51,051 bases of DNA from Bacteroidales bacterium (GCA_017446745.1 JAFSQF010000039.1:1-51051); one strand, 5' to 3'; positions 39,573-48,853 are shown, numbered from the stretch's first letter. The notes: a model not told the origin generated them from the letters alone. Made by a program: numbers and translations.

Positions 39573-39866
39573 TTAGTTGAGACGAATCATAGATTGGCAG
39601 AGGTACTGGTTCATATTTTCCTCAAGGCGGTAGAGGATGTCGTCCCTATAGGTTTCGAGGACTTTGCAGAGTGGTAGGATAAGTTCTTTATCCTTGCCGA
39701 AATTCTCCTGGAATTGCTGGAACTGGGCGTCTTTCCATCCCTGACTTACTGTGCTGATGGCATCTTCCGTACGACGCATTTGGTTTCTGAGATTTTCGAC
39801 AGCATCGTTTATTTCGCTGCGGTATGAGCGGATAAGCGAAGGGTCGTTGATTAATCCTGTTGCCAT
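39573..39866 (-). CDS. WXG100-like protein
   Basis: 97 residues, the canonical WXG100 length. Helix one (PSLIRSYRSEINDAVENLRN), the bend STVSQGWKDAQFQQF with W44-x-D46 exactly mid-chain, and helix two (ILPLCKVLETYRDDILYRLE) fit the fold. The usual WxG is W-x-D, as in the two sibling proteins. It is encoded directly after the FtsK-like ATPase gene (81 bp), which is how EsxA-type partners lie next to EssC in T7SS loci. Function in export is inference. Confidence 0.72.
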   Translation of the reverse strand: MATGLINDPSLIRSYRSEINDAVENLRNQMRRTEDAISTVSQGWKDAQFQQFQENFGKDKELILPLCKVLETYRDDILYRLEENMNQYLCQSMIRLN

Positions 39867-39947
39867 AATAAGATTATTTAATTGATTAAAAACAAATTTT
39901 ATTATTTTAACATTCCACCCATTTGGGGGTGTAATACGTAGCCTCTA

Positions 39948-42900
39948 TTAGGTTATGCTGTAAGGTTTGAGTTTAGACAAAGAGTTTGTGACCTCGTTAT
40001 AGTAGAGCACCCGGAAATTGGAGGAGGGACGGTTGAGAATGAGGAGTTTGTTGGCCGAAGCGTTGCCTACGATCTTTTCGGAGTCGCGCTCCGACATCTG
40101 TAGTGCCACACGATGGCAGAAGAGATTTTGAGCGTTGTAGCCAAGGCGAGTGAGATTGGCAAGATTGTCGACCTGCAGGAAAGTAAACACTCCCACCATA
40201 GGGCCATTTTTTAGGATATATTCGAGCAGTCGTGCACATTCCGACTGAAGGTCGCCGCGCGAGCCTGAGCCGTCGAACATTCGTGCTCGTTGGAAGTCGA
40301 AGAATGTGAGATAGAAATGATAGTAGGGCTCGGAAGGATTGTTCTTGCGCGCGTCAACCACGTTGTCCTTGATATAGAGGAGGTAATCCTTAACCTGGTC
40401 GGGCGACTGCGGAGAGTTGAGGTTGCAATAGTCGGAAGCCGATGAAAAGAGTTTGCCTCGCAGTAGAGATTGTGACGGGTCGTCGTCGGTCATGAAATTG
40501 AAAAGGAATACGTAGCACATCTTCTCTGTGTGTGCTGCGATTGCTGAGATCATGGAATGGAAAGTGATTCCCTTGGCAATTTGAGGAAGTCCGCCGATGA
40601 CAAGAAGATTGTTGTTGCTGTCCTTTGTCAAGGGGGCGAAGACATGAGTGGGGGCTATGGCGATGCTTTCGCCAAGGTAGATGCCCACCTCGCGAGGGAG
40701 GTCGGAGGGGGTGCTATGTCCATCAGCCACAATGCGGCGGGTGAACCTTGGCAGTTCGTCGCTGCGGAACACGCGCAGAGGCTCGTCAGAAAGTGCTTCC
40801 GGGTGCATGGCTGCAAACTCCGTCAGTTGGTTGAGGATTGCTTCAAGCTCGCCGGAGGCGTTGATGAAGTACGAGCGTGCCAAACTGTTGGCCATCTCGG
40901 CACCGGACTCGTTGTTGTAGATGCACATGCCGGTCTGCAACCGTGGTGCAGGAGTGTTGTGAGGCCAGCGGATGAGGTTGTTGAAATCGTTCGGGTCGCT
41001 CTTGAAGACCACTCGGTTGGCTATCAAGTCGTATGGCACGATATTCTTGGCAGGCAGCTTCTGCGTAGCCAAAATGAGGTTAATGCCGAACTTGCGGTAT
41101 TCCTGAATGATGGCGTGGATTTTGGCGTTGGCCTCCTTGCTGATGTTGTCGTTCTCTATTTCAAAGATTTTCTGGAACTCATCGACAACCACGAGGAGGC
41201 GAGGGACGATAATATCGGGGTTGGAACGTTTTAGCTCCACAATGTTGGTCACCCCATTCTGGCGGCACAGGGCCATGCGCCGGTTGCCCTCCTCGAAAAC
41301 CTCGCGGAGTATGCTGAGCCCGAACTCGCGTTCCGCCTCGGGTGCTATGACTCGCGCGTGTGGCAATTTATGTTTCGCATAAACATTGAATTCCACACCG
41401 GAGAAATCCAAGAGATAGAGTTGCAGCTCGGCAGGCGAATAGCGAGTGATGGCGCTGGCGATGATGGTGTGAAGGAATACGCTCTTGCCCGAGCCGGGGA
41501 TGCCGATGACGATGGCTGTGTTCTGTCCGCTCTCTTGGGTGATTTGCAGTGCCGCCGTCTTCATTTCCTGCGTAAGACCGAAGGCAAGGTCGATGCGGTT
41601 CGCGCTCAAACCCGTCCACCATTCATTTGTCGGAAGCATATACTCGCCGAACCTCAGAATTGTCTCCGTCTTCACCTCCAAGCTCTTGTTGACTTTAGCC
41701 ACCACGGCCGATATGATGCCCGGCGAGAATTTCTCATAATGGTATTTGGGGGCGATGTTATCGCCACCGGGTGATGAGGTGAAATCGTATGTCTCACATT
41801 GAGCCGAAGTGAATGCATCCTCAAGTTGTTGCAAGGTGTTGTTGAACTCCTGGGAGAGGCTTGCCGCGTCGGTGTCGGCCAGCACCACAATGGAGACGCC
41901 AGCCTTGGGCCCGGTGCGCAACAGTTTGGCAATACGTGCCGGCAAATCGCCTCCGAAACCGGCAGGGACATCCTTGAGGACAACAACCTCGAAAGGCACT
42001 TTCTCTGTCTTGCCAAGATTGTACTCTGCTATGTTGAGGATATCGCCCTGCAGCAGGTTTTGGATTATATTCTCGGTGTGGGAAGCGAGTGCATTGACGA
42101 GACTGACAAAGTCATCGTAGCGCGACACAATTCGGAATAGTTTCTTGTCCAGCCCTTTCATCTGCGAACTTGTGCCTTCCATCTCGGCGGGGTCTACCAT
42201 GGTGACACGGACATTACCTCCCGGGGCGGCAGCGAGCATACGTGCCAAGAGCGTATTCACCGCTTCGAAGCATGACTGCCTGGTTTTCTTTGAATAGCGG
42301 AAAAGCAAGTTGCCTCCATAAATGCTCTGGCAATACTGCCTTTGCCGCAACTCTACGGGTTCGCCAAGAATCCTGTAGTGTATCGTCTTCATGCCGAGCA
42401 GGAACGTCTTCTGGATGTCGACCGAGCTGCGCGGCAAAGTGTCCCAGACATCCGACTCGGCGGTGGCCAGTTCCATACGTCTCCCAAAGAAAGGTGGGTT
42501 TTTGGTGTAATAATCGTCGATGATAGCGTTGACCCATGGAAGTACCGTCTTGCGCATTTCGGTGAGGCGTTGATGCATGAGGTCCTTCCTTTGGTCCACC
42601 TCGGCCAAAGCGGCGGCCAGTTCCGCCTCGCCGCGGCTGCCGGCGAGGCGGAACTGGTATGTCACATCCAGCTTCTTCATATCTGCCTCATAGCTCTCCT
42701 GGAACGTCGAGCATTCTTTCTCAAACCTTTTCAACAGTCCGTCGATTCGAGAACCGACGAAGTCGTAGCGTTCGATAAGGAGGTCCAGCACATCTTCGGA
42801 AAAATGACGAGGAGCGGAGTGCCGCCGGACGGGGAGTTCCTCTGATCTGAAAGTATCTATAATGGATTTCAGCTTGGTTGTCTCGGAAGAGAAAATGGCA

Positions 42901-43262
42901 TCGACATCGGTGGTGAAGTCGTAGAGCACCGACGCGGGGATTACCGTCGGTGCGGCTTGTTGAGGAGGAGGTGTCGGGGTGGCAGGTTTCGGATGGCTTG
43001 CAGCCGGTTTGCGGCTGGCTAAAATTTCATTCCAATTGCCAGGTAGAGGGACATTGGCGAGCATAATACGGTCACCCGGGCGTATGGGCAAAGGCGATTT
43101 CACCTTGCGTCCATTGACGAAAGTGCCGTTGACACTCTGGAGGTCTACGATCTGGACAATGCCGTCGTCGCCGGAAACAATTTTGGCATGATGACGCCCC
43201 ACCTTAGGGCTGTCTATGACAATATCGTTGTCTGGATGTCTTCCTATGGTTAACTCTTTCAT
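39948..43262 (-). CDS. FHA-FtsK/SpoIIIE ATPase (EssC-like), 1104 residues
   Basis: The N-terminus is an FHA domain (1-75: TIGRHPDNDIVI, VGRHHAKIVS, VNGTFVNGR). After a Pro-rich linker comes a long helical region (about 110-290), a first degenerate ATPase-like region (about 340-560), an intact FtsK/SpoIIIE domain with Walker A GIPGSGKS (587-594) and Walker B LLVVVDEF (D694, E695), and a second, degenerate one (IGGLPQIAKG, near 888). EssC of Firmicutes T7SS also has N-terminal FHA and several such domains, but it has two TM helices; no TM is visible here. It probably powers transport or remodelling of the WXG-like proteins. Confidence 0.88.
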   Translation of the reverse strand: MKELTIGRHPDNDIVIDSPKVGRHHAKIVSGDDGIVQIVDLQSVNGTFVNGRKVKSPLPIRPGDRIMLANVPLPGNWNEILASRKPAASHPKPATPTPPPQQAAPTVIPASVLYDFTTDVDAIFSSETTKLKSIIDTFRSEELPVRRHSAPRHFSEDVLDLLIERYDFVGSRIDGLLKRFEKECSTFQESYEADMKKLDVTYQFRLAGSRGEAELAAALAEVDQRKDLMHQRLTEMRKTVLPWVNAIIDDYYTKNPPFFGRRMELATAESDVWDTLPRSSVDIQKTFLLGMKTIHYRILGEPVELRQRQYCQSIYGGNLLFRYSKKTRQSCFEAVNTLLARMLAAAPGGNVRVTMVDPAEMEGTSSQMKGLDKKLFRIVSRYDDFVSLVNALASHTENIIQNLLQGDILNIAEYNLGKTEKVPFEVVVLKDVPAGFGGDLPARIAKLLRTGPKAGVSIVVLADTDAASLSQEFNNTLQQLEDAFTSAQCETYDFTSSPGGDNIAPKYHYEKFSPGIISAVVAKVNKSLEVKTETILRFGEYMLPTNEWWTGLSANRIDLAFGLTQEMKTAALQITQESGQNTAIVIGIPGSGKSVFLHTIIASAITRYSPAELQLYLLDFSGVEFNVYAKHKLPHARVIAPEAEREFGLSILREVFEEGNRRMALCRQNGVTNIVELKRSNPDIIVPRLLVVVDEFQKIFEIENDNISKEANAKIHAIIQEYRKFGINLILATQKLPAKNIVPYDLIANRVVFKSDPNDFNNLIRWPHNTPAPRLQTGMCIYNNESGAEMANSLARSYFINASGELEAILNQLTEFAAMHPEALSDEPLRVFRSDELPRFTRRIVADGHSTPSDLPREVGIYLGESIAIAPTHVFAPLTKDSNNNLLVIGGLPQIAKGITFHSMISAIAAHTEKMCYVFLFNFMTDDDPSQSLLRGKLFSSASDYCNLNSPQSPDQVKDYLLYIKDNVVDARKNNPSEPYYHFYLTFFDFQRARMFDGSGSRGDLQSECARLLEYILKNGPMVGVFTFLQVDNLANLTRLGYNAQNLFCHRVALQMSERDSEKIVGNASANKLLILNRPSSNFRVLYYNEVTNSLSKLKPYSIT

Positions 43263-43320
43263 GAGGCAAGGGTCGGTATTGAAATGTTTAACTTTTTAAT
43301 TGTTGCATGAAATCTATAAT

Positions 43321-44190
43321 TCATTTCCGTTCACTCATATAGGCACGAATCTGGTTGGCGAAGATTTCGCACGACTGGTAGCGCCTTTCAGGGAGTTTGG
43401 CAAGGGCACATTCTACGATGAACTGAAGCTTGGAAGAGATATGTGGGTAAAACTGATTCATCAGAGGGGTGGGTTGGAAGCGGATTTTGTCCATAATCTC
43501 GTGCCGGTATTGTCGGGGGTTGGGGTTGTCGGACGAGAAAGGTAGACGCCCGGTGAGCATCTCGAAGAGCATTACGCCAAGTGAGAAAATGTCGGTGTAT
43601 TTTCCAAGGCGCCCGCCAGACGACTGTTCGGGGGGCATATAGGCCGGGGTGCCAAAGCCCGTGCTGCTCTCCGAACCCATGCGCGAAGCGATGCCGAGGT
43701 CTATGAGTTTTATTTTCCCTTCGGGAGTCATCATGATATTGTTCGATTTGATGTCCAAATGCAGCACTCCGTCGTTGATGCCAAGGTGTGGGATGCGCAG
43801 GCGATGCAGGAAAGCCACGGTGTCCAGAATCTCTAAGAAAATTGGGAGCGCCTTCTGTTCAGGGATGAGGCCTATTTCGCGATAGATATAGTGTTCCAGG
43901 CTGCGCCCATCGATGAACTCCATGATAAGGAACATTTGGTTCTGTGCCGGGAGGTCGATGAAGTCCACCAGCTTTGGGATGTTGGGATGCTGTGCGTAGA
44001 GCATTAACTGCGTTTCCATGTTGCGGAAGTTTTCGCGCACTGCCGAGTTGCTCATATGGCGCAGCTTCAATTCCTTGATAGCCACAGGGAAGCCACTGCG
44101 GAGATCGATACCCCAATACACCTTAGCAGTACCTCCCTCGGCAATAAGGCGGTCGACATGATAATTGGCGATGTGAGGCAAGTCATTCAT
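43321..44190 (-). CDS. Ser/Thr protein kinase (kinase 1, soluble)
   Basis: 289 residues, a kinase domain only. Glycine loop IAEGGTAKVYWG, K39 in VAIKEL, catalytic HLDIKSNN (144-151; Leu replaces the Arg of HRD), DLG (164-166) in place of DFG, then TPAYMPPEQS as the P+1/APE region. The HLD and DLG changes leave the catalytic Asp and the metal-binding Asp in place, so activity is likely. Its absence of a TM segment contrasts with kinase 2. Its start overlaps the previous gene by 8 bp (ATGAATGA), so the two proteins are made together. Confidence 0.93.
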   Translation of the reverse strand: MNDLPHIANYHVDRLIAEGGTAKVYWGIDLRSGFPVAIKELKLRHMSNSAVRENFRNMETQLMLYAQHPNIPKLVDFIDLPAQNQMFLIMEFIDGRSLEHYIYREIGLIPEQKALPIFLEILDTVAFLHRLRIPHLGINDGVLHLDIKSNNIMMTPEGKIKLIDLGIASRMGSESSTGFGTPAYMPPEQSSGGRLGKYTDIFSLGVMLFEMLTGRLPFSSDNPNPRQYRHEIMDKIRFQPTPLMNQFYPHISSKLQFIVECALAKLPERRYQSCEIFANQIRAYMSERK

Positions 44191-45208
44191 CGGCTTTGGA
44201 TTTTTTAATGGTATTGATAATTGCTTGTCGTTTGTCGTTGCTGACGGCCTTGCTGAAAGTGTCGACAATTTTTCGGTAGCACTCGTTTTCTTTTCTGGAA
44301 GCTTCGATGCCCAAGGCCACGCAAACTTCCTTGAGGCGATTGTCGTCGCGGGCTTTATTTAGAGCTTCGTAGAATTGGGTGGTGAGCTTCGCCTGCAAAG
44401 CAGCATCGGAGGCTTTCTGAGCTTCGTCGTTGGCTCTCTGTTCAGCGACGTTGGCTCTCTCTGCTTCTTTTCGACTTTTATTTTCAGCATTCTGTACATC
44501 CTTTTTTGCCCTATCATTCTCAGCCTGTAATTCATTCACTTTGTCTTGCTCACCTTTCAATTGGTTCTCAAGTTTTTTCTTGTCCGAATTCAATGCGTTG
44601 ACTTTACTATTAGCCTGTGCAGCCTGCATCTTCAGCAAGTCGGCCTCTTGCCTGTCCCTCTCCGAATTGCTTTCAGCAGCCTTCCGCAGAGCTGCCTCGT
44701 ACTCAGCATTGGCGTTGGCAGCCTCGACAATGGCATCGTTGATTTCTTTTTCAAGGTTGTGATATTGTTCGTTCTTCTGAACCATGCGACGCGCATCCTC
44801 TTCACTTTGCTTGCTCCTGACGACAAAGAAGAGCACCACTGCGACAACAACGACCAAAGCCGCAACAACAGCGATAACTATCACACGATTAGATCGAGAA
44901 GACTTTCGCTTGGGTGCAGGAGAGGAAGATTCTTGCCTCGTGTGATTGCCATCCGGCAGATTGTCGGTGGTGAAATAGTCGAGCCACGGAATCGGGATGT
45001 CGCCAACAACGAGATTGTCGCCTGGTTTGATGGCGGCATGACCGGAAATACGGGAGCCATTAACGAAAGTTCCGTTTGCAGAATTAAGGTCGACAACGAC
45101 GTATTTGCCATCGTCGTCGCGAACCAGTTGGAGGTGCACACGGCTAACCTTGGGATTATTGATGACAATATCGTTGTCGGGGTTTCTTCCAAGTGTTTTG
45201 ACAATCAT
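44183..45208 (-). CDS. FHA / TM / coiled-coil protein
   Basis: 341 residues. FHA domain 1-75 (TLGRNPDNDIVINNPKVSRV, NSANGTFVNGSR), then an IPIPWLDYF strand, a basic linker (PKRKSSRSNR), one TM helix (VIVIAVVAALVVVVAVVLFF, about 109-128) and a very long coiled coil (about 135-270) rich in Glu, Lys, Asn and Ala. The C-terminal domain ends IINTIKKSKADE. With FHA inside and coiled coil outside, it could bridge the envelope and recruit phosphorylated partners. It is coupled by overlap to kinase 1. Confidence 0.9.
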   Translation of the reverse strand: MIVKTLGRNPDNDIVINNPKVSRVHLQLVRDDDGKYVVVDLNSANGTFVNGSRISGHAAIKPGDNLVVGDIPIPWLDYFTTDNLPDGNHTRQESSSPAPKRKSSRSNRVIVIAVVAALVVVVAVVLFFVVRSKQSEEDARRMVQKNEQYHNLEKEINDAIVEAANANAEYEAALRKAAESNSERDRQEADLLKMQAAQANSKVNALNSDKKKLENQLKGEQDKVNELQAENDRAKKDVQNAENKSRKEAERANVAEQRANDEAQKASDAALQAKLTTQFYEALNKARDDNRLKEVCVALGIEASRKENECYRKIVDTFSKAVSNDKRQAIINTIKKSKADE

Positions 45209-45250
45209 AGCGAAAAGTATTAGAAAAAATAATTGGGAAAGCGTAGCTCA

Positions 45251-46582
45251 TCAGATTTCCGTTTCCGGGATGTCTACATCTCTTTTGTTTTTCTTTAAGT
45301 CGTTGAGGTGTCGACGCAGCACAGCGAGAGAGTCGTTGACGGGAACTACATATTTTGCTTTGTATTCCTCACATTTCTTCTGTGCGTCGATTTTTTCAGC
45401 AGATGTGTTTTTTAGATTTTCCAACCTTTTATACTGTTTATACATTTTGTTGTACTCGTCGTTGTACTTAACGGAATCCTTTTGCAAGTGGTCGATTTCC
45501 TGTTGAATACGCTCGGCTTTCCTTGCGTTTGAGGCTGTACTCCCAAAGAAGTATGCGATGAGAACGGCAGCAACAACGATAACAGCCAAAGGGAGAAAGA
45601 TTTTCTTCCTTGATTTGCCGGAATTCGATTGGGCTGATGACGAAGATTGGTGAGTATCGCCGTCTTGAGGGTTACCGTAATGGTGGGATTGTTGCTGGAG
45701 TGGAGGGTGTGATTGCTGAGAAGAAGTCGAAGAGAAGGGCTGATGTACGGGCTGAGGAGTGGGCTGGGGGTTGAAGCTGTGGAACTGACTCTCCATCCAG
45801 TTGCTGCTGTCTATTTCGATAAGCTGCAGCGTGCAGTTGTCCTGACCTCCTGGCTTTACTGTCTCGCCTATCATGGCCAGTTCGATAAGGTGCTCGCCCT
45901 TCTCGTGCAGAGTGAGATTCTCGCCCAGTACCGCCTCGATTGTACGGTCGGGAATCATGCCGCTGAGGCCATCGCTACAGATGAGGAATATATCGCCATT
46001 TTTAGGGTGAATAGGGCGCGATTCAAAGTTGAACGTGGGGCTTAGTTCCGGCCGGATGCCCAAAGCTTTGAGGATGCGGTTCTTATTGGGGTGATGCTCT
46101 GCCTGGTCGTCGGTTATCTCGCCCGCATCAACCAGCGTCTGGACGTAGGAGTGATCCTTGGTGATGCGATGCAGAACCCTCTCCTTAGCAAGGTAAAGAT
46201 AGATGCGACTATCACCCACGTGGGCAATCCAGGCACCGTCGTCGTTGAGAAGAAGGATGCACGCCGTGGTACCCATACCCTTGTATTCGGGATGGTTGGT
46301 GGCATGCCCAAGAATTTGAGTGTTGGCAAACTGCAGTGCGCCATCCATGGCCTCCACCGGCGTGGGGTACTTCTGCGATGCTATATAATTGACAATGCTG
46401 TCGACAGCTATGCCCGAGGCCATGGCTCCACCCACATGGCCACCCATACCGTCACACACCACAAAGAGGTCGCCATTGGGTGTACCCAACCTGTAACCGT
46501 TGCTATCCTCCTGAGCCTTGCGGACATTACCAATTACGCCTTTGGCAAATATTTTGCTTTCGTTTCCTGTTATTAGACCCAT
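45251..46582 (-). CDS. PP2C-type Ser/Thr phosphatase with TM and C-terminal coil
   Basis: 443 residues. PP2C motifs with metal-binding Asp residues: KAQEDSNGY, FVVCDGMGGHVGGAMASG, KGMGTTACIL, AHVGDSRIYL, ICSDGLSGM and GGQDNCT. The catalytic domain ends about 260. A Gln/Ser/Pro/His-rich linker, one TM helix (IFLPLAVIVVAAVLIAYFFG) and a charged coiled coil follow. It would reverse the phosphorylation made by the two kinases. The TM-plus-coil plan matches the FHA protein at 44183, so the two may interact outside the membrane. It lies 42 bp from that gene and 25 bp from the FHA/TM gene. Confidence 0.94.
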   Translation of the reverse strand: MGLITGNESKIFAKGVIGNVRKAQEDSNGYRLGTPNGDLFVVCDGMGGHVGGAMASGIAVDSIVNYIASQKYPTPVEAMDGALQFANTQILGHATNHPEYKGMGTTACILLLNDDGAWIAHVGDSRIYLYLAKERVLHRITKDHSYVQTLVDAGEITDDQAEHHPNKNRILKALGIRPELSPTFNFESRPIHPKNGDIFLICSDGLSGMIPDRTIEAVLGENLTLHEKGEHLIELAMIGETVKPGGQDNCTLQLIEIDSSNWMESQFHSFNPQPTPQPVHQPFSSTSSQQSHPPLQQQSHHYGNPQDGDTHQSSSSAQSNSGKSRKKIFLPLAVIVVAAVLIAYFFGSTASNARKAERIQQEIDHLQKDSVKYNDEYNKMYKQYKRLENLKNTSAEKIDAQKKCEEYKAKYVVPVNDSLAVLRRHLNDLKKNKRDVDIPETEI

Positions 46583-46607
46583 AACGTTACTTTTATAATA
46601 GATTAAT

Positions 46608-47252
46608 CTATACTGTCATTATTATGATTTGTACCAATCCTACCCACGAGAAAATGCCATATATCACTTGAACAACGTTGAGCGAAAGTGCCGTTTTGGC
46701 GAACTTCATTGCTTTCGTTCCATCATTCTCGACGACTTTTGCATCAGCTCTTTTGGAAAAAAAGATAGCCAGGCCACCCAAAACAACCGCTATCAACAGC
46801 CTCACGAAGAACAGCCATCCACCCATGCACATAATCACAATAATAGGTAGCGACGATAGGGCCAACACGACGACCGATGTCGTTGTGCTGGAAAAAAACA
46901 CCGTTGTTCGCTCTGCAGACGCCTCTGAGGCTGCGGTAGCATCGTCAGTCGGGGTCACTGCCAAAGGCTCCGAATCCTCGTTGATTTCTGTATGTGGTAT
47001 TTGAGCCTGAACCTCGAAATAAGACATCCAGGGTATCGTCGTGTTGCCGATGCGAACAATATCGGTGGGTTTTAGGAGAATCTCGCCAGAGACTCTATTT
47101 CCGTTGACAAAAGTGCCATTGGAACTGCCGAAGTCGGAAAGAGAATAATGGCCATCGTCGTGACAAATTATTTGCAAATGATGCCGTGAAGCAAACTGGT
47201 CGGCAATCGTGACATCGTTGTCCTGACTTCTTCCGATAGTGACTACTTTCAT
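46608..47252 (-). CDS. FHA / membrane protein
   Basis: 214 residues from 47252. FHA domain (TIGRSQDNDVTI, FASRHHLQIICH, SSNGTFVNGNR) followed by TTIPWMSYF. A Thr/Ser-rich linker contains ERTTVF, which looks like a kinase and FHA target. Then come TM helices (SVVVLALSSLPIIVIMCMGG, LFFVRLLIAVVLGGLAIFFS and a third at the C-terminus, VVQVIYGIFSWVGLVQIIIM). The start was chosen because residues 1-5 are MKVVT, in line with the other FHA proteins of the island. Confidence 0.88.
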   Translation of the reverse strand: MKVVTIGRSQDNDVTIADQFASRHHLQIICHDDGHYSLSDFGSSNGTFVNGNRVSGEILLKPTDIVRIGNTTIPWMSYFEVQAQIPHTEINEDSEPLAVTPTDDATAASEASAERTTVFFSSTTTSVVVLALSSLPIIVIMCMGGWLFFVRLLIAVVLGGLAIFFSKRADAKVVENDGTKAMKFAKTALSLNVVQVIYGIFSWVGLVQIIIMTV

Positions 47253-47290
47253 TATGATATATCTATTAATAGGTTGAACACACAATGCTT

Positions 47291-48853
47291 CTATAGATAA
47301 AATGAGATGACGGCTTCGCCCAGGCAGAACACGTCGCCGCCCCGAAGAGGATGGCGCATGGCAAGCTGTCCGTTGACAATAATTCCCTGTGTATATGACT
47401 GACTGAGGTTAACCAGCATAAAATCAGCACCATCAAAGACTATTTCGGCATGAAGCCCAGAGACCGTCATATTGTCGAAAGTGTCGCTGCGCATACTAAA
47501 TGCCACGTCATTATCGTCATTACGCCCTAATGTGACCCGAGGTTTGGTGATGGAATAGGAGAAAACACTATTTCCAACCTTGCACTGTAGGCGAGGGTAA
47601 AGATTTTTACTCTGCATCAGGCTTGTAAGGCGCAGCGTTTCCTCCTCGCGCCGTTCTTGCTCTTGCTGTTGCTTGGCAGCAAATTCTTTTGCCTCTTGCT
47701 CTCGGCGCATTCCCTCTATGATGTCATGGCTTCGCATCTCGCTGTCACGTTGTTTTTGCAGCATTTCGGCATTGAGGTCTTCCTCAAACTGATGACGTTT
47801 CAGTCTACTGTTTTTCACAAGGTAGAGTACCAGCAGAACGATGCCTGCCAGCAAAACGACGAGCAGTGCCACGAGGACAATATGGCTGGAAAGCCACTGA
47901 CCAAGAGTAGGATTGGGAGCCTTGTAGGGAGGTATGCGGTAATCCACCCTGTCTGCGAGAAAGCGGAGGCGATGCATCTTACCGTCGCGCTGCGAGCTGG
48001 TTGTGAAGGTGAACTGGTAACTACGACCATAAAGACGGCGGTCAAAAAGACCATAGAAACCAGACAAAGCGTTAGATGCGGAATCGGCTTGAACAGTGGA
48101 GGCGACAAGACCATACGTGGACTTTGCCAATATGTTGACTTCAGGAGTGTTGCCAGAAATGGGATACTTTATGACATAGACCGGGATACCGGCCTCAAGA
48201 GCGTTACGACGAACTGTCTCCATCTCGGTGGAGGCTCCCGAAGCCTTCATGTTGAGCCCCGCCGTAACTACTATTATAACACCGGCCCTGTCGAGAGGCT
48301 GCTTCTTGAGGATGTCAACACCCTCGTTGATGGCCATGTAGAGGTCGCTTTGCATTGGAAAGTCGGAGAAAGTCTCATTGCCACCACGGTAGTTGTCGAG
48401 GGCATCGACAATTTTGGCGGGGTTGTTGGAGAAGTGGTCCATCAACAGGGTAAGCACGCCGGCTTTGGAGTCGCGATTACGATTGAAGACGGCAATGTTG
48501 AAACAGTCAGACTTTTGGATTCCTTTGCTTCTGAAGAAACGAGTGAGCATTTGGCGGGTGAACTCCGTTTGCCTGCTGTGACTTACCATATCCTCCCAGA
48601 GAATCAAGATGCTTTTGTTGAAATGGACACTTTGGTCGACAGGCAGAGCCTGAAGTGAGAAAGCAAGAGGCTCCCCATTTTCTGACAGGGCGAAGCGGTC
48701 GGCCTCCATCAGGTCGGGGTCGGCAGAGTTCCAGACAAAAGAGACCGTTGGGAAGTCGGTGACGTCATACATTCCCTGATAGCCACGCTGAGGCTGCGTC
48801 CAACCCACGAGGCAGTGGAAAAGTAAGAACCCGAAAAGAAAAAACCTATTCAT
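47291..48853 (-). CDS. Secreted-type VWA-like domain / TM / coil / FHA protein
   Basis: 520 residues from ATG 48853. The signal peptide (NRFFLFGFLLFHCLVGWTQ) exports a VWA-like domain (about 25-265: FNKSILILWEDMVSHSRQTE, RAGVIIVVTAGLNMKASGAS, AGIPVYVIKYPI). The MIDAS motif is weak, so metal binding is uncertain. A TM helix (about 305-330, VLVALLVVLLAGIVLLVLYL) and a cytoplasmic coiled coil (EMLQKQRDSEMRSHDIIEGM) precede a C-terminal FHA domain (VTLGRNDDNDVAF, GLHAEIVFDGADFML). It thus links the periplasm to phosphothreonine binding inside. Overlaps the first island gene by 4 bp (ATGA). Confidence 0.82.
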   Translation of the reverse strand: MNRFFLFGFLLFHCLVGWTQPQRGYQGMYDVTDFPTVSFVWNSADPDLMEADRFALSENGEPLAFSLQALPVDQSVHFNKSILILWEDMVSHSRQTEFTRQMLTRFFRSKGIQKSDCFNIAVFNRNRDSKAGVLTLLMDHFSNNPAKIVDALDNYRGGNETFSDFPMQSDLYMAINEGVDILKKQPLDRAGVIIVVTAGLNMKASGASTEMETVRRNALEAGIPVYVIKYPISGNTPEVNILAKSTYGLVASTVQADSASNALSGFYGLFDRRLYGRSYQFTFTTSSQRDGKMHRLRFLADRVDYRIPPYKAPNPTLGQWLSSHIVLVALLVVLLAGIVLLVLYLVKNSRLKRHQFEEDLNAEMLQKQRDSEMRSHDIIEGMRREQEAKEFAAKQQQEQERREEETLRLTSLMQSKNLYPRLQCKVGNSVFSYSITKPRVTLGRNDDNDVAFSMRSDTFDNMTVSGLHAEIVFDGADFMLVNLSQSYTQGIIVNGQLAMRHPLRGGDVFCLGEAVISFYL

